DNA from: Clostridiales bacterium UBA6386
GTDB taxonomy: Bacteria > Bacillota > Clostridia > Oscillospirales > Oscillospiraceae
Direction of reading: 5' to 3'
NCBI GenBank assembly: GCA_002437585.1
Contig: DJQM01000003.1
Coordinates: forward strand, 22,708-86,707
Length of the DNA: 64,000 nt
Shown here: one piece after another, positions 23,794 through 32,504 of the stretch
Numbering within the stretch: position 1 is the first letter of the stretch
How the letters are laid out: each line of letters begins with the position of its first letter
Notes under the pieces: model-generated
Told to the model about the DNA's origin: nothing
Seen by the model: the letters and a program-made list of their open reading frames with translations, nothing else
Database searches by the model: none
Position numbers and translations under genes: made by a program

Positions 23794-24406
23794 GGTGACG
23801 GCGCAGCATTCTAGTCGTAGTGACCATTTTCCAGGAAGGGCCTAAAAATCCTTTGAAGGGCACATCGATGAAGTCCCTGGTGTCTGCTTATTACGCCCAG
23901 TTTTGGGCGGATGCTGGGGGTTAAGGATCCAGGGCGCGTCCCAATGGCATGGGACATACGACCCGGTTTCCGTGGAGACTTGAAGCTTGTGCGACGACGG
24001 GCAGAACCCATGTGGGCCCCGCCGCGTACGAATCAGGTATGAACCTGCAATGCGGTGCACAGAATCGTGTGCTGTGTGCAGCGTAGCCTGCCTTGAAGTG
24101 AACATGCGGGGAAGGGAGAACAGGCCGCCGCTGCCGTGGCCAGGTTAGCGCGGTTATTGCTCCCGGAAACCATGCTTGCAAAAGAGGCTAAGATTATGGA
24201 ACACTCCGTCGTGGAAAACACCTAGACTGTCCGAAAGGGGCAGGCAGGGGATTGCAGTACGGACTAAGTGGCAATCGGGTACCCATTTTGGCAACACCTG
24301 GGCGAGGGAATCAAACGGAAACGACCTGTGCGGCAACGGCAGGTTTCCCTCGGTGAAAAACAACCCGACCTAAGCCGTAAGATTTATCCTGCCTGCTGCC
24401 GTCACC
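23794..24406 (+). ncRNA. Candidate OLE RNA (ornate large extremophilic RNA)
   Basis: A ~613-nt gene-free, structured stretch. Its ends pair: GGTGACGGC (23794-23802) with GCCGTCACC (24398-24406), plus AGC/GCT after a 2-nt bulge. It is directly followed by a U-rich tract and then by the gene for an OapA-like membrane protein, and next by dxs, tlyA, nadK, argR and recN. This length, closing stem and neighbourhood (OLE, OapA, dxs) are those known for OLE RNA. OLE RNA forms a membrane ribonucleoprotein with OapA, and is linked to ethanol, cold and Mg2+ stress in Bacillus halodurans. I did not align it to the family model, so internal helices are not confirmed. ORFs across it on either strand lack ribosome binding sites. 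Confidence 0.85.
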
Positions 24407-24436
24407 TTTTATTTTATCTTTTGAGGAGAATCTTCT

Positions 24437-25018
24437 GTGGCTAAATCCCATACGGACGTTTCCAAAAGGGAGCGTTTGCGGACGATCCAGTGGGTCGTCA
24501 CGGTCTTTTTCACAACCCTCGTGGTTTCTGGTCTGATCAGCCTGGTTTCCGACGAGGTCATGGCCAGCAGCTCTCTTCCTGTAGCCTTTGGAATTCTGCT
24601 CTTTATTGTGCTGCTGGGCATTGTTTTTGACATCATCGGCATGGCGGTGGCCACTGCCGACGAAAAGCCCTTCCATTCCATGGCCGCCCGGAAGGTGCCC
24701 GGTGCCCAGGAGGCCATCCGGCTTCTGCGCAACGCCGAGCGGGTCAGCTCCATCTGCAACGATGTGGTGGGGGACATCTGCGGCGTTGTCTCCGGCAGCG
24801 CATCGGCAACCATCGCGGCTCTGATCCTGACCCATGTGGATACCGGCTGGCCCAGAGGAGTCTCCCTGGTCATGTCCTCGCTGGTGGCGGGGCTTACCGT
24901 GGGAGGAAAGGCCATCGGCAAGACCTTCGCGGTCAGCTCCTGCACCCAGATCGTGCATATGGTGGGACGGATTCTGGGAGCCTGGAACCGGCTGAAGAAA
25001 AAGAAATCAAAACGTTAG
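24437..25018 (+). CDS. oapA: OLE-associated membrane protein OapA
   Basis: 193 residues with about four membrane segments: ~19-41, ~46-72, ~112-128 and ~140-165, and a basic C-terminus (LKKKKSKR) able to contact RNA. The conserved patch GMAVATADEKPFHSMAARK and NDVVGDICGVVSGSA, the latter with a D-x3-D (DVVGD), is as expected of OapA. Start is GTG 24437 with GAGGAGAA upstream. It lies 31 bp after the candidate OLE RNA and 3 bp before dxs. Partner proteins OapB and OapC are not in this window. Confidence 0.85.
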   Translation: MAKSHTDVSKRERLRTIQWVVTVFFTTLVVSGLISLVSDEVMASSSLPVAFGILLFIVLLGIVFDIIGMAVATADEKPFHSMAARKVPGAQEAIRLLRNAERVSSICNDVVGDICGVVSGSASATIAALILTHVDTGWPRGVSLVMSSLVAGLTVGGKAIGKTFAVSSCTQIVHMVGRILGAWNRLKKKKSKR

Positions 25019-25021
25019 GTT

Positions 25022-26893
25022 GTGTCAGAATTGGACATTTTAGACAGAGTAAACAGCCACGAGGATCTGCTGAAGCTCAGCGACAGCGAGCGAATCCAGC
25101 TGTGCGGCGAAATCCGGCAATTTCTGATTTCCAGCGTGGCCAAAACCGGCGGACATCTGGCGGGAAACCTGGGCGTGGTGGAGCTGAGCGTTGCCATCGA
25201 ATTGGTATTTGATACGAATATTGACCGCTTGGTATTTGACGTGGGTCATCAGTCTTATGTGCATAAGCTGCTCACCGGCCGCCGGGCGGATTTTGCGCGT
25301 CTGCGGCAATATGGCGGTATTTCCGGCTTCCCCAAGCCGGAAGAAAGCGACACCGACGCCTTCATGGCGGGTCACGCCTCCAGCTCTGTGTCCATTGCGT
25401 TGGGCATGGCCAGAGCCAGAACCCTGCTTCAGGAAAATTATGACGTGGTGGCTCTCATCGGCGACGGGGCACTCACCGGCGGTATGGCCTACGAGGGGCT
25501 CAATGACGCGGCGGTCAGCGGCGAGCCCATGGTGATCATCGTCAACGACAACACCATGTCCATCGGCAAGAACGTAGGCGGCCTGTCCAGCCATCTGTCC
25601 CGGCTTCGCTCCAGTGACAACTATCTGGATGCCAAGCGAGCCTACCGGCGGTTTATGAAGAAAACCCCTCTGGGCAGTGCCATTTATAATTTCAGCAGCC
25701 GGGTGAAGAACAAGCTGAAGCGGCTTCTGCTGCCAACAACCATTTTTGAAAACATGGGCTTTACTTATCTGGGGCCGGCGGACGGACACGATCTGCCGGG
25801 ACTGGTGTCCCTGCTGTCGTCTGCCCGGGATCTGCGGGAGCCGGTAGTCGTCCATGTGGTGACCCGGAAGGGCAAGGGCTATCCCTTTGCCGAAGAGGAT
25901 CCGGCAAAATTCCACGGAATCGGAAAATTTGACCCGGAAACCGGCAAAAAGCTGGGTGCCAAGGAAACGACCTATTCCGACGGCTTCGGCACGACCCTAC
26001 AGATACTGGCCAGGCAGGATAAGCGGGTGTGCGCCATCACCGCGGCCATGCCCGGAGGCACGGGCCTGCTGGCCTTCCAGCGGGAATTCCCGAAGCGAAC
26101 CTTCGATGTGGGCATTGCGGAGGAACACGCGGTGTCCATGGCTGGCGGACTTGCAAAACAGGGCATGATCCCGGTGGTGACGCTGTATTCTACCTTCCTC
26201 CAGCGGGGCTTTGACCAGATCATGCAGGACACGGCACTGCTGCACCTGCATGTGGTGTTTGCCATCGACCGGGCAGGCCTGGTGGGGGACGACGGCCCTA
26301 CCCATCATGGCGTGTTTGACATCGGCTTTTTGAAGCAGATGCCGGGAATGCGGATATTGAATCCGGCCAGCCTGGCAGAGCAGAAGGAAATGCTTTTCTG
26401 GGCGGTGGAGGACTACGACGGGCCGGTGGCCATCCGCTACCCCAGAGGTACCGAAGGCAGCTACAAGGATAGCTCCTGGCAGGGCGTGAATGGCAGACTG
26501 GTGCGGTGCCACCGGGAAGGGAAGGACGCTGCCCTGATTACTTACGGCTCTACCCTGGACAATACCCTTGCGGCGGCCGATCAGTTGAAGAAGCAGGGGA
26601 TCGAAGCTTCCGTGTTCCGGCTGCTCAGCGTGTGGCCGTTGCCGGCCGAAGAGCTGGCGGGGTGTCTGGGAGAAATCCCTCAGGCGGTCGTCATTGAGGA
26701 AACGGCCTCCGGCTCCGGAATTCAGGAGAGCCTGGGCTGGGCTTTGGGAGAACTTTTGCCGGGATGCCAGATCCATGGTATGGATCTGGGTCGGGACTTT
26801 GTGCCCCACGGTTCTCTGAAGGAGCTGTATCGGCAGTGCGGACTGGACAGCGATTCCATTACCGCATATGTAAGGAAGGTGCTTGCCCGGTGA
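25022..26893 (+). CDS. dxs: 1-deoxy-D-xylulose-5-phosphate synthase
   Basis: 623 residues, normal length. It condenses pyruvate and glyceraldehyde-3-phosphate with thiamine diphosphate, the first step of the MEP isoprenoid route (and of thiamine and pyridoxal precursors). Visible: GHQSYVHKLLTGR, the ThDP motif IGDGALTGGMAYEGLNDA, the transketolase block VGIAEEHAVSMAGGLA and DRAGLVGDDGPTHHGVFD. Start GTG 25022, 3 bp after oapA. Its stop overlaps the next start (GTGA). Confidence 0.97.
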   Translation: MSELDILDRVNSHEDLLKLSDSERIQLCGEIRQFLISSVAKTGGHLAGNLGVVELSVAIELVFDTNIDRLVFDVGHQSYVHKLLTGRRADFARLRQYGGISGFPKPEESDTDAFMAGHASSSVSIALGMARARTLLQENYDVVALIGDGALTGGMAYEGLNDAAVSGEPMVIIVNDNTMSIGKNVGGLSSHLSRLRSSDNYLDAKRAYRRFMKKTPLGSAIYNFSSRVKNKLKRLLLPTTIFENMGFTYLGPADGHDLPGLVSLLSSARDLREPVVVHVVTRKGKGYPFAEEDPAKFHGIGKFDPETGKKLGAKETTYSDGFGTTLQILARQDKRVCAITAAMPGGTGLLAFQREFPKRTFDVGIAEEHAVSMAGGLAKQGMIPVVTLYSTFLQRGFDQIMQDTALLHLHVVFAIDRAGLVGDDGPTHHGVFDIGFLKQMPGMRILNPASLAEQKEMLFWAVEDYDGPVAIRYPRGTEGSYKDSSWQGVNGRLVRCHREGKDAALITYGSTLDNTLAAADQLKKQGIEASVFRLLSVWPLPAEELAGCLGEIPQAVVIEETASGSGIQESLGWALGELLPGCQIHGMDLGRDFVPHGSLKELYRQCGLDSDSITAYVRKVLAR

Positions 26894-27699
26894 AAGTGAA
26901 GAAACGACTGGATGTTCTGCTCACCGAGCAGGGCTATGCGGATACCCGCTCCAAGGCTCAGGCCATTATCATGAGCGGCCTGGTGTATGTCAACGGCCAG
27001 AAGGCGGACAAGCCAGGTGTTTCCTATGAGGAGACGGTGAGCCTGGAGGTGCGGGGGGCGGTGTGCCCCTACGTCAGCCGGGGCGGGCTGAAGCTGGAGA
27101 AGGCTCTGCGGGACTTTGGGGTCAAGCCTGAAGGCTATGTTTGCAGCGATTCCGGGGCATCCACCGGGGGCTTTACGGACTGTTTGCTCCAGCAGGGGGC
27201 AAAAAAGGTCTTTGCCATTGACGTAGGCTACGGCCAGCTGGACTGGAAAATCCGCAGCGATCCCCGGGTGGTGGTCATGGAACGGACGAACATCCGCTAT
27301 GTGACCCCGGAGCAGCTGGGAGAGCCGCTGGATCTGTCCGTGGTGGACGTGAGCTTTATTTCCCTGAAAATTGTTCTGCCTGTCATCAAGGCTCTTCTCA
27401 AGCCCACCGGCCAGGTACTCTGTCTGATCAAGCCCCAGTTTGAGGCCGGGAAGGAAAAGGTTGGCAAAAAGGGCGTCGTCCGGGAACCGGCCACCCACAA
27501 GGCGGTGCTGGACGGCTTTGTCGCGCTGGCGGACTCCCTGGGCTTCCGGATTCTGGGGCTGACCTTCTCCCCGGTGAAGGGACCGGAAGGAAATATTGAG
27601 TTTCTGGGTCATCTGAGCCTGGCAGATGTTTCCGGTATTCGTCCGGATACGGCTGCCGTTGTGGAGCAGGCACACAGGACGCTTGACAAGGGGGAATAA
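26890..27699 (+). CDS. TlyA-family rRNA 2'-O-methyltransferase
   Basis: 269 residues. An N-terminal S4 RNA-binding domain (LDVLLTEQGYADTRSKAQAI) precedes an FtsJ/RrmJ-type Rossmann methyltransferase: SRGGLKLEKALRDF, SDSGASTGGFTDCLLQ, AIDVGYGQLDWK, DVSFISLKIVLPVI and LIKPQFEAGKE. Start GTG 26890 overlaps the dxs stop by 4 bp. This is the position of yqxC/tlyA in Bacillus. It probably methylates rRNA. Confidence 0.94.
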   Translation: MKVKKRLDVLLTEQGYADTRSKAQAIIMSGLVYVNGQKADKPGVSYEETVSLEVRGAVCPYVSRGGLKLEKALRDFGVKPEGYVCSDSGASTGGFTDCLLQQGAKKVFAIDVGYGQLDWKIRSDPRVVVMERTNIRYVTPEQLGEPLDLSVVDVSFISLKIVLPVIKALLKPTGQVLCLIKPQFEAGKEKVGKKGVVREPATHKAVLDGFVALADSLGFRILGLTFSPVKGPEGNIEFLGHLSLADVSGIRPDTAAVVEQAHRTLDKGE

Positions 27700-27702
27700 G
27701 AA

Positions 27703-28563
27703 GTGAAAAATGTGATTCTTACTCCCAACCCTTACCGGGACAAGAATTTTCAGACCGTCCGGGAGGCGGCGAAAATTCTGAAGGAGGCCGGGGTCAATAC
27801 CCGGATCTGTCTGCCCTTTGAGGTGGATCGCTCCTACGAGCTTCCGAGAGACTTGCGGTTTTCCCGGCTGGATCGGGAGCTTCCCAACGCGGAAATGGTG
27901 ATCTGCTTCGGCGGCGACGGCACCATTTTGCACATGGCCAAGGCCGCTACCCGGAAGGGAATCCCCATTCTGGGGGTGAACATCGGCACCATGGGCTTTA
28001 TGGCAGAGCTGGAAAGCATGGAGCTGGACAGGCTGACCAAGGTTGCCCGGGGGGAATACACTCTGGACAGCCGGATGATGCTGGATGTGACCGTCCAGCG
28101 GGAGCGGGACATTCTGTTCCATGACATTTGCCTGAATGACGTGGTAGTGACCAAAGGAGCCGTAGCCCGGATTGTCCATCTGTGCGTCAAATGCGACGGG
28201 GTTACTGCCATGGAGTTCGGCGGCGACGGCGTGGTGGTCTCCACCCCCACCGGCTCTACGGCCTACAGCTATTCCGCCGGAGGCCCCATTGTGGAGCCGG
28301 AAGCGAAAAATATCATTATCACCCCCATCTGTGCCCACGAGATCGGAAGCCGGTGCATTGTGGCCTCCGATAAGCGCATTGTCAGCGTGGAGCAGGTGCT
28401 CAACGCCCGGCGCAACGCCTATCTGTCCGTGGACGGCGGACGAGCCGTGCGGCTGAATATGGGGGATGTGGTTACCGTCCGGAAGTCTCATCTGGAGACC
28501 CGGCTGGCGCGATTGAAGGATCGGAGCTTCTACGATGTGGTCAGCTCCAAGTTCAGCAAGTGA
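27703..28563 (+). CDS. nadK: NAD kinase
   Basis: 286 residues. The GGDGT motif (CFGGDGTILHMAKAA), the NIGTMGFMAE segment, NDVVVTKG and the STPTGSTAYSYSAGGP region are those of NadK/PpnK, which phosphorylates NAD to NADP. Start GTG 27703 has AAGGGGGA upstream and follows tlyA by 3 bp. It is in the dxs-recN operon. Confidence 0.96.
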   Translation: MKNVILTPNPYRDKNFQTVREAAKILKEAGVNTRICLPFEVDRSYELPRDLRFSRLDRELPNAEMVICFGGDGTILHMAKAATRKGIPILGVNIGTMGFMAELESMELDRLTKVARGEYTLDSRMMLDVTVQRERDILFHDICLNDVVVTKGAVARIVHLCVKCDGVTAMEFGGDGVVVSTPTGSTAYSYSAGGPIVEPEAKNIIITPICAHEIGSRCIVASDKRIVSVEQVLNARRNAYLSVDGGRAVRLNMGDVVTVRKSHLETRLARLKDRSFYDVVSSKFSK

Positions 28564-28578
28564 GAAAGGGGAAGGGCA

Positions 28579-29031
28579 GTGAAATCCAAACGACAGGCGA
28601 AGATCATGGAAATCATCTCTACCACCAATGTGGAGACCCAGGAGCAGCTTTTGCAGGCTCTGCGGGACGCGGGCTTCAACAGCACCCAGGCTACCATTTC
28701 CCGGGACATCAAGGAGCTGCGGATCATCAAGGAGCTGACAAGCTTCGGAACCTACCACTACACGGCGGCGGCCAGAGAGGTGCCTGGCACCTTTTCGGGA
28801 AGGCTCAATACCATTTTCCGGGAGTGCGTTACCAGCTTTGACTATGCCCAGAATATCATCGTCATTCACACCCTGCCGGGTCTTGCCAACGCGGCGGCCT
28901 CGGCGTTGGATACCATGAGCCGGAGTGTGGTGCTGGGCAGTATCGCCGGTGACGACACGGTGATGGTCATCATGCGGGACACCAATGCGGCGGCTGCCTT
29001 CTGCGGAGAAATCCGGAACCTGCTGAACTGA
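28579..29031 (+). CDS. argR: Arginine repressor ArgR/AhrC
   Basis: 150 residues. The winged-helix N-terminus (KIMEIISTTNVETQEQL, QATISRDIKELRI) binds DNA; the C-terminal hexamerisation/arginine-binding part includes LPGLANAAASALDTM, LGSIAGDDTVMVI and MRDTNAAAAF. It controls arginine metabolism. The start is GTG 28579 with GAAAGGGGAAGGGCA upstream. Its place between nadK and recN is the standard Firmicute order. Confidence 0.96.
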   Translation: MKSKRQAKIMEIISTTNVETQEQLLQALRDAGFNSTQATISRDIKELRIIKELTSFGTYHYTAAAREVPGTFSGRLNTIFRECVTSFDYAQNIIVIHTLPGLANAAASALDTMSRSVVLGSIAGDDTVMVIMRDTNAAAAFCGEIRNLLN

Positions 29032-29047
29032 GGAAGGGGGGTTAGCC

Positions 29048-30697
29048 GTGCTGAGCTTACTGCACATCGAGAATATCGCGGTCATCGAGTGCGCGGACAT
29101 TTCCTTTGACCGGGGCTTCAACGTCCTCACCGGCGAGACCGGCGCGGGCAAATCCATTGTCATCGACGCCATTTCCGCCATCCTGGGCGAGCGGGCTTAC
29201 CGGGATATGATCCGCACGGGCACCGAGCGGGCCAGTGTCCGGGCGGTGTTTACAAATGTGCCGGAATTTCCCTGGTTTGCGGAAAACGGGGTGGAATATG
29301 ACCCGGAGACGGTGATTTCCCGGGAAATCCATCTGGACGGGAAAAATATCTGCCGGGTCAACGGGACGCTTGTGAACGTGACGAGCCTTCACAAGCTGGG
29401 CATTCAGCTGATCAACATCCACGGCCAGCATGATTCCGCGGCACTGTTTGACGAGGAAAATCACCTGGCCTTCCTGGATGCCTTCGCCGACAACGACGAT
29501 TTGCGGGCGGCTTACATCGAACGCTATGAGGCGGTAACGAAGCTGCGCCGGGAAATCAGTGCCCTGACCATGGACGAGGGCGAGAAGCTTCGCCGGATGG
29601 AGAATCTCAAATACCAGATCGCCGAAATTGAGAAGGCGGAGCTGGAGCCCGGAGAGGATGACCGGCTGGAAGAGCGGCGGAAGGTGCTGCAAAACGCGGA
29701 AAAGCTGAGCAACGGCATGGAAACCGCCGTGGAGTGTCTCTACGGTGGAGACGATTCCGACGGGGCCTCCGGGCTGCTTGCCCAGGCGGAGTACGCCTTG
29801 GCACGGCTGTCCCGGTTCAGCGACAGCTTCGCGGCACTCCATGACCGGGTGGCGGATCTGATGTATCAGGTTCAGGACGCGGCGGAGGAGGTCCGGGATG
29901 CCAGGGACAGCCTGAGCTATTCCGCTGACGAGCTGGAGCAAATTGAGTCCCGGTTGGACGTGATCCACAAGCTCCGCAGAAAATATGGCACCACCTGCGA
30001 GGATATCCTGGAATACCTGGACAAGGCGAAAAAAGAGCTGGACGAGATCGAATTTGCCGACGATAAGCTGGAGCGGCTGAAAAAGAATCTGAAAAAGGCG
30101 GAAATGGAAGCCTGGGATGAAGCGGGTGCCCTCCGGGAAAACCGGAAGCAGGCGGCGGAGAATATGTCCAAGCGGATTCTTTCCGAGCTTGCCCAGCTGG
30201 ATATGCCAAGGGTGCGGTTTGACTGCCGGTTCACGGAAACGGAGCTGACGGCCAGTGGCGCGGACACGGTGGCCTTCTACATGTCCGCCAACGCAGGCGA
30301 AGCTTTGAAGCCCCTGAGCCGGGTTGCCTCCGGCGGTGAGCTGGCGCGGATCATGCTGGCCATGAAGAATGTGCTGGCGGAAAAGGATCAGGTGGCGACC
30401 CTGATTTTCGACGAGGTGGACACCGGCGTGTCCGGCAGAGCCGCCCAGAAGGTAGCGGAGAAGCTGAGAAGCGTGGCCGCCCACAAGCAGGTGCTCTGCG
30501 TGACCCATCTGCCCCAGCTGGCGGCTCTGGCCGATACCCATCTGCTCATCGCCAAGACCGAGCGGGACGGGCGTACCTACACCTCCGTGACCCCCTTGGA
30601 CACCGAGGGCAGAAAGCGGGAGCTGGCCCGGATCATCGGCGGCACGAATATTACCGAAACCACCCTGAAAAGCGCGGAGGAAATGCTTCGGGGCTAA
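29048..30697 (+). CDS. recN: DNA repair protein RecN
   Basis: 549 residues, an SMC-like ATPase. Walker A is GETGAGKSIVIDAI, HGQHDSAALF marks the early core, a long coiled coil spans ~residues 150-370, the signature is ASGGELARIMLAMK and Walker B is LIFDEVDTGVSGRAA. It helps double-strand-break repair. Start GTG 29048 follows GGAAGGGGG. It is the last gene of the operon. Confidence 0.97.
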   Translation: MLSLLHIENIAVIECADISFDRGFNVLTGETGAGKSIVIDAISAILGERAYRDMIRTGTERASVRAVFTNVPEFPWFAENGVEYDPETVISREIHLDGKNICRVNGTLVNVTSLHKLGIQLINIHGQHDSAALFDEENHLAFLDAFADNDDLRAAYIERYEAVTKLRREISALTMDEGEKLRRMENLKYQIAEIEKAELEPGEDDRLEERRKVLQNAEKLSNGMETAVECLYGGDDSDGASGLLAQAEYALARLSRFSDSFAALHDRVADLMYQVQDAAEEVRDARDSLSYSADELEQIESRLDVIHKLRRKYGTTCEDILEYLDKAKKELDEIEFADDKLERLKKNLKKAEMEAWDEAGALRENRKQAAENMSKRILSELAQLDMPRVRFDCRFTETELTASGADTVAFYMSANAGEALKPLSRVASGGELARIMLAMKNVLAEKDQVATLIFDEVDTGVSGRAAQKVAEKLRSVAAHKQVLCVTHLPQLAALADTHLLIAKTERDGRTYTSVTPLDTEGRKRELARIIGGTNITETTLKSAEEMLRG

Positions 30698-30706
30698 AAA
30701 ATCTTC

Positions 30707-30735
30707 TTGACAAACCTGTGCTTCTTTGCTAGGAT
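30707..30735 (+). promoter_or_regulatory. Promoter of tyrS
   Basis: Consensus TTGACA (30707-30712), a 17-bp spacer and TAGGAT (30730-30735) with a TGC extended -10, 8 bp after recN ends. Confidence 0.8.
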
Positions 30736-30741
30736 AACACC

Positions 30742-30998
30742 GTTAACACGCTGATGGGAAACAGTAGGCTCGGAAGAATTTTCAGAGAGCTGCCGCTTGG
30801 TGCGAGGCAGTGGATTCCCCGATGCCCAAATACCTCCCGGAGTGGCTTCCCTGAACAAGAGTAGGGGGAGACGGGTACGCCCGATATCGCGAAGGCCGTT
30901 ACTGGACGGCGTGAGGGAGAATGCCGTGAGGATTCTCCAAACTGAGGTGGTACCGCGGAATTTTTCGCCCTCTGTCATTTTGACAGAGGGCGATTTTG
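30742..30998 (+). promoter_or_regulatory. T-box leader controlling tyrS
   Basis: A tRNA-sensing leader. Stem I features include AGAGAG (30784-30789) and the arm CTGCCGCTTGGTGCGAGGCAG; a TAC in AAATACCT near 30830 fits a tyrosine specifier. The T-box sequence AGGTGGTACCGCGG is at 30945-30958 and the terminator CGCCCTCTGTCA/TGACAGAGGGCG with T run is at 30965-31000. Uncharged tRNA-Tyr should stabilise the antiterminator. Confidence 0.92.
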
Positions 30999-31009
30999 GA
31001 GGTTAGAAA

Positions 31010-32233
31010 ATGAAAGTATATGACGAGCTGGTCGCCCGGGGGCTGATTGCCCAGGTGACGAACGAGGAAGAGATCCGGGAAATGATCGACAACGGCAAGG
31101 CCGTGTTCTATATCGGCTTTGACCCCACCGCCGACTCCCTGCATGTGGGTCACTTCATGGCTCTGTGCCTGATGAAGCGGCTGCAGATGGCGGGAAACCG
31201 CCCCATCGCCCTCATCGGCGGCGGCACGGCCATGATCGGCGACCCCTCCGGCCGGACGGACATGCGTTCCATGATGACCCAGGAAACCATTGCGCACAAC
31301 TGCGAGTGCTTCAAAAAGCAGATGGAGCGGTTCATCGAGTTCGGCGAGGGCAAGGCCATGATGGTCAACAACGCCGACTGGCTGCTGAACCTGAATTACA
31401 TTGACTTCATCCGGGACATCGGCGCCTGCTTCTCCGTGAACAACATGCTCCGGGCGGAGTGCTTCAAGCAGCGGATGGAGAAGGGTCTGAGCTTCCTGGA
31501 GTTCAACTACATGCCCATGCAGTCCTACGACTTCTACTACCTGTACCAGCACTACGGCTGCAACATGCAGTTCGGCGGCAACGACCAGTGGAGCAACATG
31601 CTGGGCGGCACGGAGCTCATCCGCCGGAAGCTGGGCAAGGATGCCCACGCCATGACCATCACCCTGCTTCTCAACTCCGAGGGCAAGAAGATGGGCAAGA
31701 CTGCCAAGGGCGCGGTGTGGCTGGATCCCAACAAGACCTCTCCCTTTGAATTCTACCAGTACTGGCGCAACATAGAGGATGCGGACGTGCTCAAGTGCAT
31801 CCGGATGCTGACCTTCCTGCCCCTGGAGCAGATCGACGCCATGGCGGACTGGAAGGACGCCCAGCTGAACACCGCCAAGGAAATTCTCGCCTACGAGCTG
31901 ACCAAGCTGGTGCATGGCGAGGCCGAGGCAGATAAGGCTCAGGCGGCGGCCAAGGCTCTGTTTGTAGGCGGCGGCGATGATGCCAATATGCCCACCACGG
32001 AAATCACCGCCGACAAGCTGGTAGACGGCAAAATCGGCATTCTGAATCTGATGGTGGCCTGCGGTCTGGCACCGTCTAACAAGCAGGCCCGGCAGCTGGT
32101 GGAGCAGGGTGGCGTTCTGGTGAACGACGAGAAGGTACCCTCCGCTCAGTTTGCGGTGACGGAGGAAATGCTCAAGGCGGGCGTGAAGATCCGTAAGGGC
32201 AAGAAGGTCTTCCATAAGGCCGTGCTGGCCTGA
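31010..32233 (+). CDS. tyrS: Tyrosyl-tRNA synthetase
   Basis: 407 residues. Class I features: FDPTADSLHVGHFMAL (HIGH-like HVGH), QSYDFYYLYQHYGC, GGNDQWSNMLGG and KKMGKTAKGAVW (KMSKS-like). A C-terminal S4 tRNA-binding domain includes SNKQARQLVEQGGVLVNDEK. ATG 31010 has TTGGAGGTTAGAAA upstream. It is controlled by the preceding T-box. Confidence 0.97.
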   Translation: MKVYDELVARGLIAQVTNEEEIREMIDNGKAVFYIGFDPTADSLHVGHFMALCLMKRLQMAGNRPIALIGGGTAMIGDPSGRTDMRSMMTQETIAHNCECFKKQMERFIEFGEGKAMMVNNADWLLNLNYIDFIRDIGACFSVNNMLRAECFKQRMEKGLSFLEFNYMPMQSYDFYYLYQHYGCNMQFGGNDQWSNMLGGTELIRRKLGKDAHAMTITLLLNSEGKKMGKTAKGAVWLDPNKTSPFEFYQYWRNIEDADVLKCIRMLTFLPLEQIDAMADWKDAQLNTAKEILAYELTKLVHGEAEADKAQAAAKALFVGGGDDANMPTTEITADKLVDGKIGILNLMVACGLAPSNKQARQLVEQGGVLVNDEKVPSAQFAVTEEMLKAGVKIRKGKKVFHKAVLA

Positions 32234-32474
32234 TTGGATGGAATCAGGAGCTTTCCCGATAGGGAGAGCTCCTGCATGTGTCAAAAAGTGCATGTCATAC
32301 CGAAAAGGGAAGTGACTGCGGAAATCTGCCTGCCTGAAAGTTCCGTGAATTGCCGGATGATCGAAAAGCGAAGTTTTTGGGAAGGGGTTGTGACCGGCGA
32401 TAATTTCTGGAGGGGATCACGCCAACGATATCACATTCCCGGGGTTTACAATGACAGGATTTTTCAAGAGGCTG

Positions 32475-32504
32475 AACCCGCTCGTCAGGAGCGGGTTTTC
32501 TTTC
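32475..32504. terminator. Terminator after tyrS, abutting the DMT gene
   Basis: AACCCGCTC (32475-32483) pairs with GAGCGGGTT (32489-32497), then TTCTTTCT. It lies 240 bp after tyrS and against the end of the convergent DMT gene. The 240 bp between hold no ORF with a ribosome binding site. Confidence 0.8.

Noticed and set aside
23811..24221. Several small minus-strand ORFs across the OLE region
   Set aside because: They overlap each other, lack ribosome-binding sites, and fall within the structured RNA.
26722..29181. 819-residue ORF opposite dxs/tlyA/nadK/argR
   Set aside because: It is an antisense shadow of high-GC coding genes with low-complexity His/Gln-rich translation; no start signal.
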